A stretch of 34,857 bases of DNA, from the NCBI GenBank assembly GCA_014193395.1, contig BJHT01000040.1:1-34857 (forward strand). Direction: 5' to 3'. This stretch comes from Verrucomicrobiota bacterium. GTDB taxonomy: Bacteria; Verrucomicrobiota; Verrucomicrobiia; Limisphaerales; BJHT01. Made by a program: the position numbers and the translations under genes. Below are positions 32,692 to 34,857 of the stretch, one piece after another. How positions within the stretch are numbered: the first letter of the stretch is position 1; every line of letters starts with the position of its first letter. The notes under the pieces were generated by a model that was not told the DNA's origin, did no database searches, and worked only from the letters and a program-made list of their open reading frames with translations.

Positions 32692-33581
32692 ATTTTCGCC
32701 GCCAGCTTTACCCCTTCGTCGGTTCCTACCTGAACCTCGACGGCAATTCGCTCCACTACCTCGACGAGGGCGCGGGCGATCCCGTCGTGATGATTCACGG
32801 CAACCCGACGTGGTCCTTTTACTACCGCTCGCTAATCCCCGCGCTGCGCGAGCGCTGCCGCCTGATCGTGCCCGACCACATGGGCTGCGGCCTTTCTGAC
32901 AAGCCCGACGACGCGCGCTATTCCTACACGCTTGCGCAGCGCGTCGCCGATCTCGAGGCGCTGCTAAAACATCTCGGCCTCAACAAAAATCTCACCCTCG
33001 TGCTGCACGACTGGGGCGGCATGATCGGCATGGCTTTCGCCGCGAAACATCCCGAGCAAATCCGCCGGCTCGTCCTGCTCAACACCGGCGCGTTTCATCT
33101 GCCGAAAAACAAACCGCTCCCGCCGTCCATCGGCTTCTGCCGTGATTCCAGCCTCGGCGCGCTCCTCGTGCGCGGTGCGAACATTTTCAGCCGCGCCGCC
33201 GCCCGCTGGTGCTGCACGCGCCGGCCCATGCCGCGCAACGTCCGCGAGGCCTACCTGCGGCCCTACAACTCGTGGCGCAACCGCGTCGCCGTGCTGCGCT
33301 TCGTGCAGGACATTCCGCTCAAGCCCGGCGATCCCAGCTACGACCTCGTCTCCGCGACCGAACGCGCGCTGCCGCAGTTTCAGAAAACCCCGACGCTCAT
33401 CTGCTGGGGCGACCGCGACTTCGTCTTCGACCACCATTTCCTCGCCGAATGGCAGCGCCACCTGCCGCAGGCCGAGGTGCATCGCTTTCCCGACGCCGGG
33501 CATTACGTGCTTGAGGACGCCGCGGCGGAAATCATCCCGCTCGTGCAGGATTTCCTCGCCCGCCATCCGCTCCCGGCCTGA
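32685..33581 (+). CDS. oleB: OleB: alpha/beta hydrolase, beta-lactone decarboxylase
   Basis: A 298-residue alpha/beta hydrolase of the haloalkane-dehalogenase-like group. In the Ole pathway it removes CO2 from the beta-lactone made by OleC to give a cis-olefin. Seen: oxyanion region HGNPTWS at 38-44, nucleophile Asp109 in LHDWGG, the acid in WGDRDFVFD (243-249) and His273 in PDAGHYVLED. It starts with ATG 32685 inside the end of oleA, or GTG 32688. An ordinary dehalogenase would look similar; the operon decides for OleB. Confidence 0.9.
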   Translation: MVNFRRQLYPFVGSYLNLDGNSLHYLDEGAGDPVVMIHGNPTWSFYYRSLIPALRERCRLIVPDHMGCGLSDKPDDARYSYTLAQRVADLEALLKHLGLNKNLTLVLHDWGGMIGMAFAAKHPEQIRRLVLLNTGAFHLPKNKPLPPSIGFCRDSSLGALLVRGANIFSRAAARWCCTRRPMPRNVREAYLRPYNSWRNRVAVLRFVQDIPLKPGDPSYDLVSATERALPQFQKTPTLICWGDRDFVFDHHFLAEWQRHLPQAEVHRFPDAGHYVLEDAAAEIIPLVQDFLARHPLPA

Positions 33582-33590
33582 CCTCCCGGC

Positions 33591-34857
33591 ATGGACGCCG
33601 CCAACATCGCTTCGCACCTGCCCGCGATGGCGCGGCGGCAACCGCACACCGCCGCCGTCGTCTTCCCCGCGGGCCGCGACCGCGCCGGCCGCGTCGCCTA
33701 CACGCACTACACCTTCGCGCAGCTCGATCGCGAGAGCGACGTCCTCGCGCGCGGACTCCTCAGCGCCGGCATCGGCCCCGGCATCCGCACCGTGCTGATG
33801 GTGAAACCCAGCCTCGATTTCTTCGCCCTCACCTTCGCGCTGTTCAAGGCCCGCGCCGTGCCCGTGCTGATCGATCCCGGCATCGGCGTGAAGAATTTTG
33901 GGAAGTGCGTGAACGAAGCCGAACCCGGCGCGTTCATCGGCATCCCGCTCGCGCACGTCGCGCGTCTCGCGCTCGGCTGGGGACGCCGCACGCTGCAAAC
34001 GCTCGTCACCGTCGGCCCGAAATGCTGGGGCGGTCTCACTCTCGCCGAACTGCGCCAGCGCGGAGTCGCCGCCTCCAACCTCGCGCTCCCGAACACCACG
34101 CCCGCCGATCTCGCCGCGATCCTCTTCACCAGCGGCAGCACCGGCCCGCCGAAAGGCGTCGTGTACACGCACGGCATCTTCACCGATCAGGTCGAGAAAC
34201 TGCGGCAGCTCTACGGCATCCAGCCCGGCGAGATTGATCTCCCCACCTTCCCGCTCTTCGCGCTGTTCGCCCCTGCGCTCGGCATGACCGCGATCATTCC
34301 CGACATGGATTTCACGCGCCCCGCCGACGTGAACCCGGTGAAAATCTTGGAAGCCGTCGAGAACTTCGGCGTGACCAACATGTTCGGCTCGCCCGCGCTC
34401 ATCAACCGCCTCGGCCGCCACGGCGAAGCGCACGATAGCAAGCTCCCCTCGCTCCGCCGCGTCATCTCCGCCGGCGCGCCCGTCGCCGCCAGCGTGCTCG
34501 AACGCTTCACGCGCATGCTCCCCGCCGATGCACAGGTTTTCACGCCCTACGGCGCGACCGAATCCCTGCCCGTCACCTCGATTGGCAGCGCGGAAATCCT
34601 CGGCGAAACCCGCCATCGCACGGCCCAGGGCGCGGGCGTCTGCGTCGGCAAGCCGGTGCCCGGAATCACCCTCCGCATCATCCGCATCACCGACGAACCC
34701 ATCGCCGCTTGGAGCGATTCGCTCGTGCTGCCCGTCGGCGAGATCGGTGAGATCGCCGTGCGCGGCGAGAACGTGACGCGCGAATATTTCCAACGCCCCG
34801 ACCACACCGCGCGCGCCAAGATTCCCGACCCCGCGCGCGGCGGTTTCTTCCACCGCA
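33591..34857 (+). CDS. oleC: OleC: AMP-dependent beta-lactone synthetase, 3'-truncated
   Basis: An adenylate-forming enzyme, which in the Ole pathway turns the beta-hydroxy acid into a beta-lactone with ATP. It starts at ATG 33591, 9 bp after the oleB stop, and is open to the window end; about 422 residues are visible of some 550 expected. Seen: P-loop FTSGSTGPPKG at 179-189, LPTFPLFALFAPALG (typical of OleC), TNMFGSPALINRL, the FTPYGATE adenylate motif, and GEIGEIAVRGENVTREYF. The C-terminal subdomain with the catalytic Lys lies beyond the window; oleD would be expected next or nearby. Confidence 0.92.
   Translation, partial: MDAANIASHLPAMARRQPHTAAVVFPAGRDRAGRVAYTHYTFAQLDRESDVLARGLLSAGIGPGIRTVLMVKPSLDFFALTFALFKARAVPVLIDPGIGVKNFGKCVNEAEPGAFIGIPLAHVARLALGWGRRTLQTLVTVGPKCWGGLTLAELRQRGVAASNLALPNTTPADLAAILFTSGSTGPPKGVVYTHGIFTDQVEKLRQLYGIQPGEIDLPTFPLFALFAPALGMTAIIPDMDFTRPADVNPVKILEAVENFGVTNMFGSPALINRLGRHGEAHDSKLPSLRRVISAGAPVAASVLERFTRMLPADAQVFTPYGATESLPVTSIGSAEILGETRHRTAQGAGVCVGKPVPGITLRIIRITDEPIAAWSDSLVLPVGEIGEIAVRGENVTREYFQRPDHTARAKIPDPARGGFFHR

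Noticed and set aside
32964-34853. A 629-residue open frame on the minus strand
   Set aside because: It is antisense to oleB and oleC, whose motifs are clear; composition is Gly/Glu/Arg-rich shadow sequence.

Overview
The window is about 34.9 kb of GC-rich bacterial chromosome. The gene set fits Verrucomicrobiota: an oleABC olefin cluster, a PQQ-type propeller carrying EF-hands, a CxxCH/toroid secreted protein, a prepilin-like protein, and secreted carbohydrate-active proteins. The intergenic spaces are packed with palindromic repeats. The phylum is inferred from gene families and genome style; there is no rRNA or other marker here. I see 28 genes, two of them cut by the window ends, and no tRNA, rRNA, CRISPR array, transposase or phage gene.

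Layout: 1-2161 is the end of a glycolate oxidase operon (glcE, glcF). 2677-4278 is an exported D-aminoacylase-type amidohydrolase. 4744-9593 (minus) is a catabolic cluster read right to left: two Gfo/Idh/MocA oxidoreductases, a DapA-like class I aldolase, an HpcH/HpaI class II aldolase and an SDR. 9974-17767 (plus) holds exported proteins: an SGNH esterase-like protein, a PQQ/EF-hand propeller, a glycosidase-like protein, a small CBM-like protein and a mutarotase-like protein. A minus-strand vapBC pair (11057-11730) sits inside this stretch. 18023-23922 is a ribose-type ABC importer (binding lipoprotein, ATPase, permease) with a divergent aroE-like gene between its components. 24380-29817 holds corA, a soluble PAS histidine kinase, a prepilin-like gene, pyrF and a stand-alone receiver protein. 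30156-31202 is a c-heme/toroid protein. 31618 to the end is oleA-oleB-oleC, with oleC running off the window.

How they fit: the exported enzymes, the importer and the two-aldolase/oxidoreductase cluster suggest uptake and oxidation of an unidentified sugar, sugar acid or cyclitol. The Ole genes make long-chain cis-olefins from acyl-CoAs.

The most unusual feature is the intergenic DNA. Nearly every gap of 260-580 bp holds one or more nested inverted-repeat modules. At least three families with unrelated sequence (called A, B and D below) share one design: four small perfect hairpins arranged H1-H2-spacer-H2'-H1', about 140-195 bp long. Stems differ between copies but stay paired. A fourth family (C) uses two such hairpins. 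Short direct-repeat arms with a 9-14 bp period (family F and relatives) often flank the modules, and the downstream arm commonly ends 13-54 bp before a start codon. Almost no start codon has a Shine-Dalgarno sequence; vapC is the clear exception.
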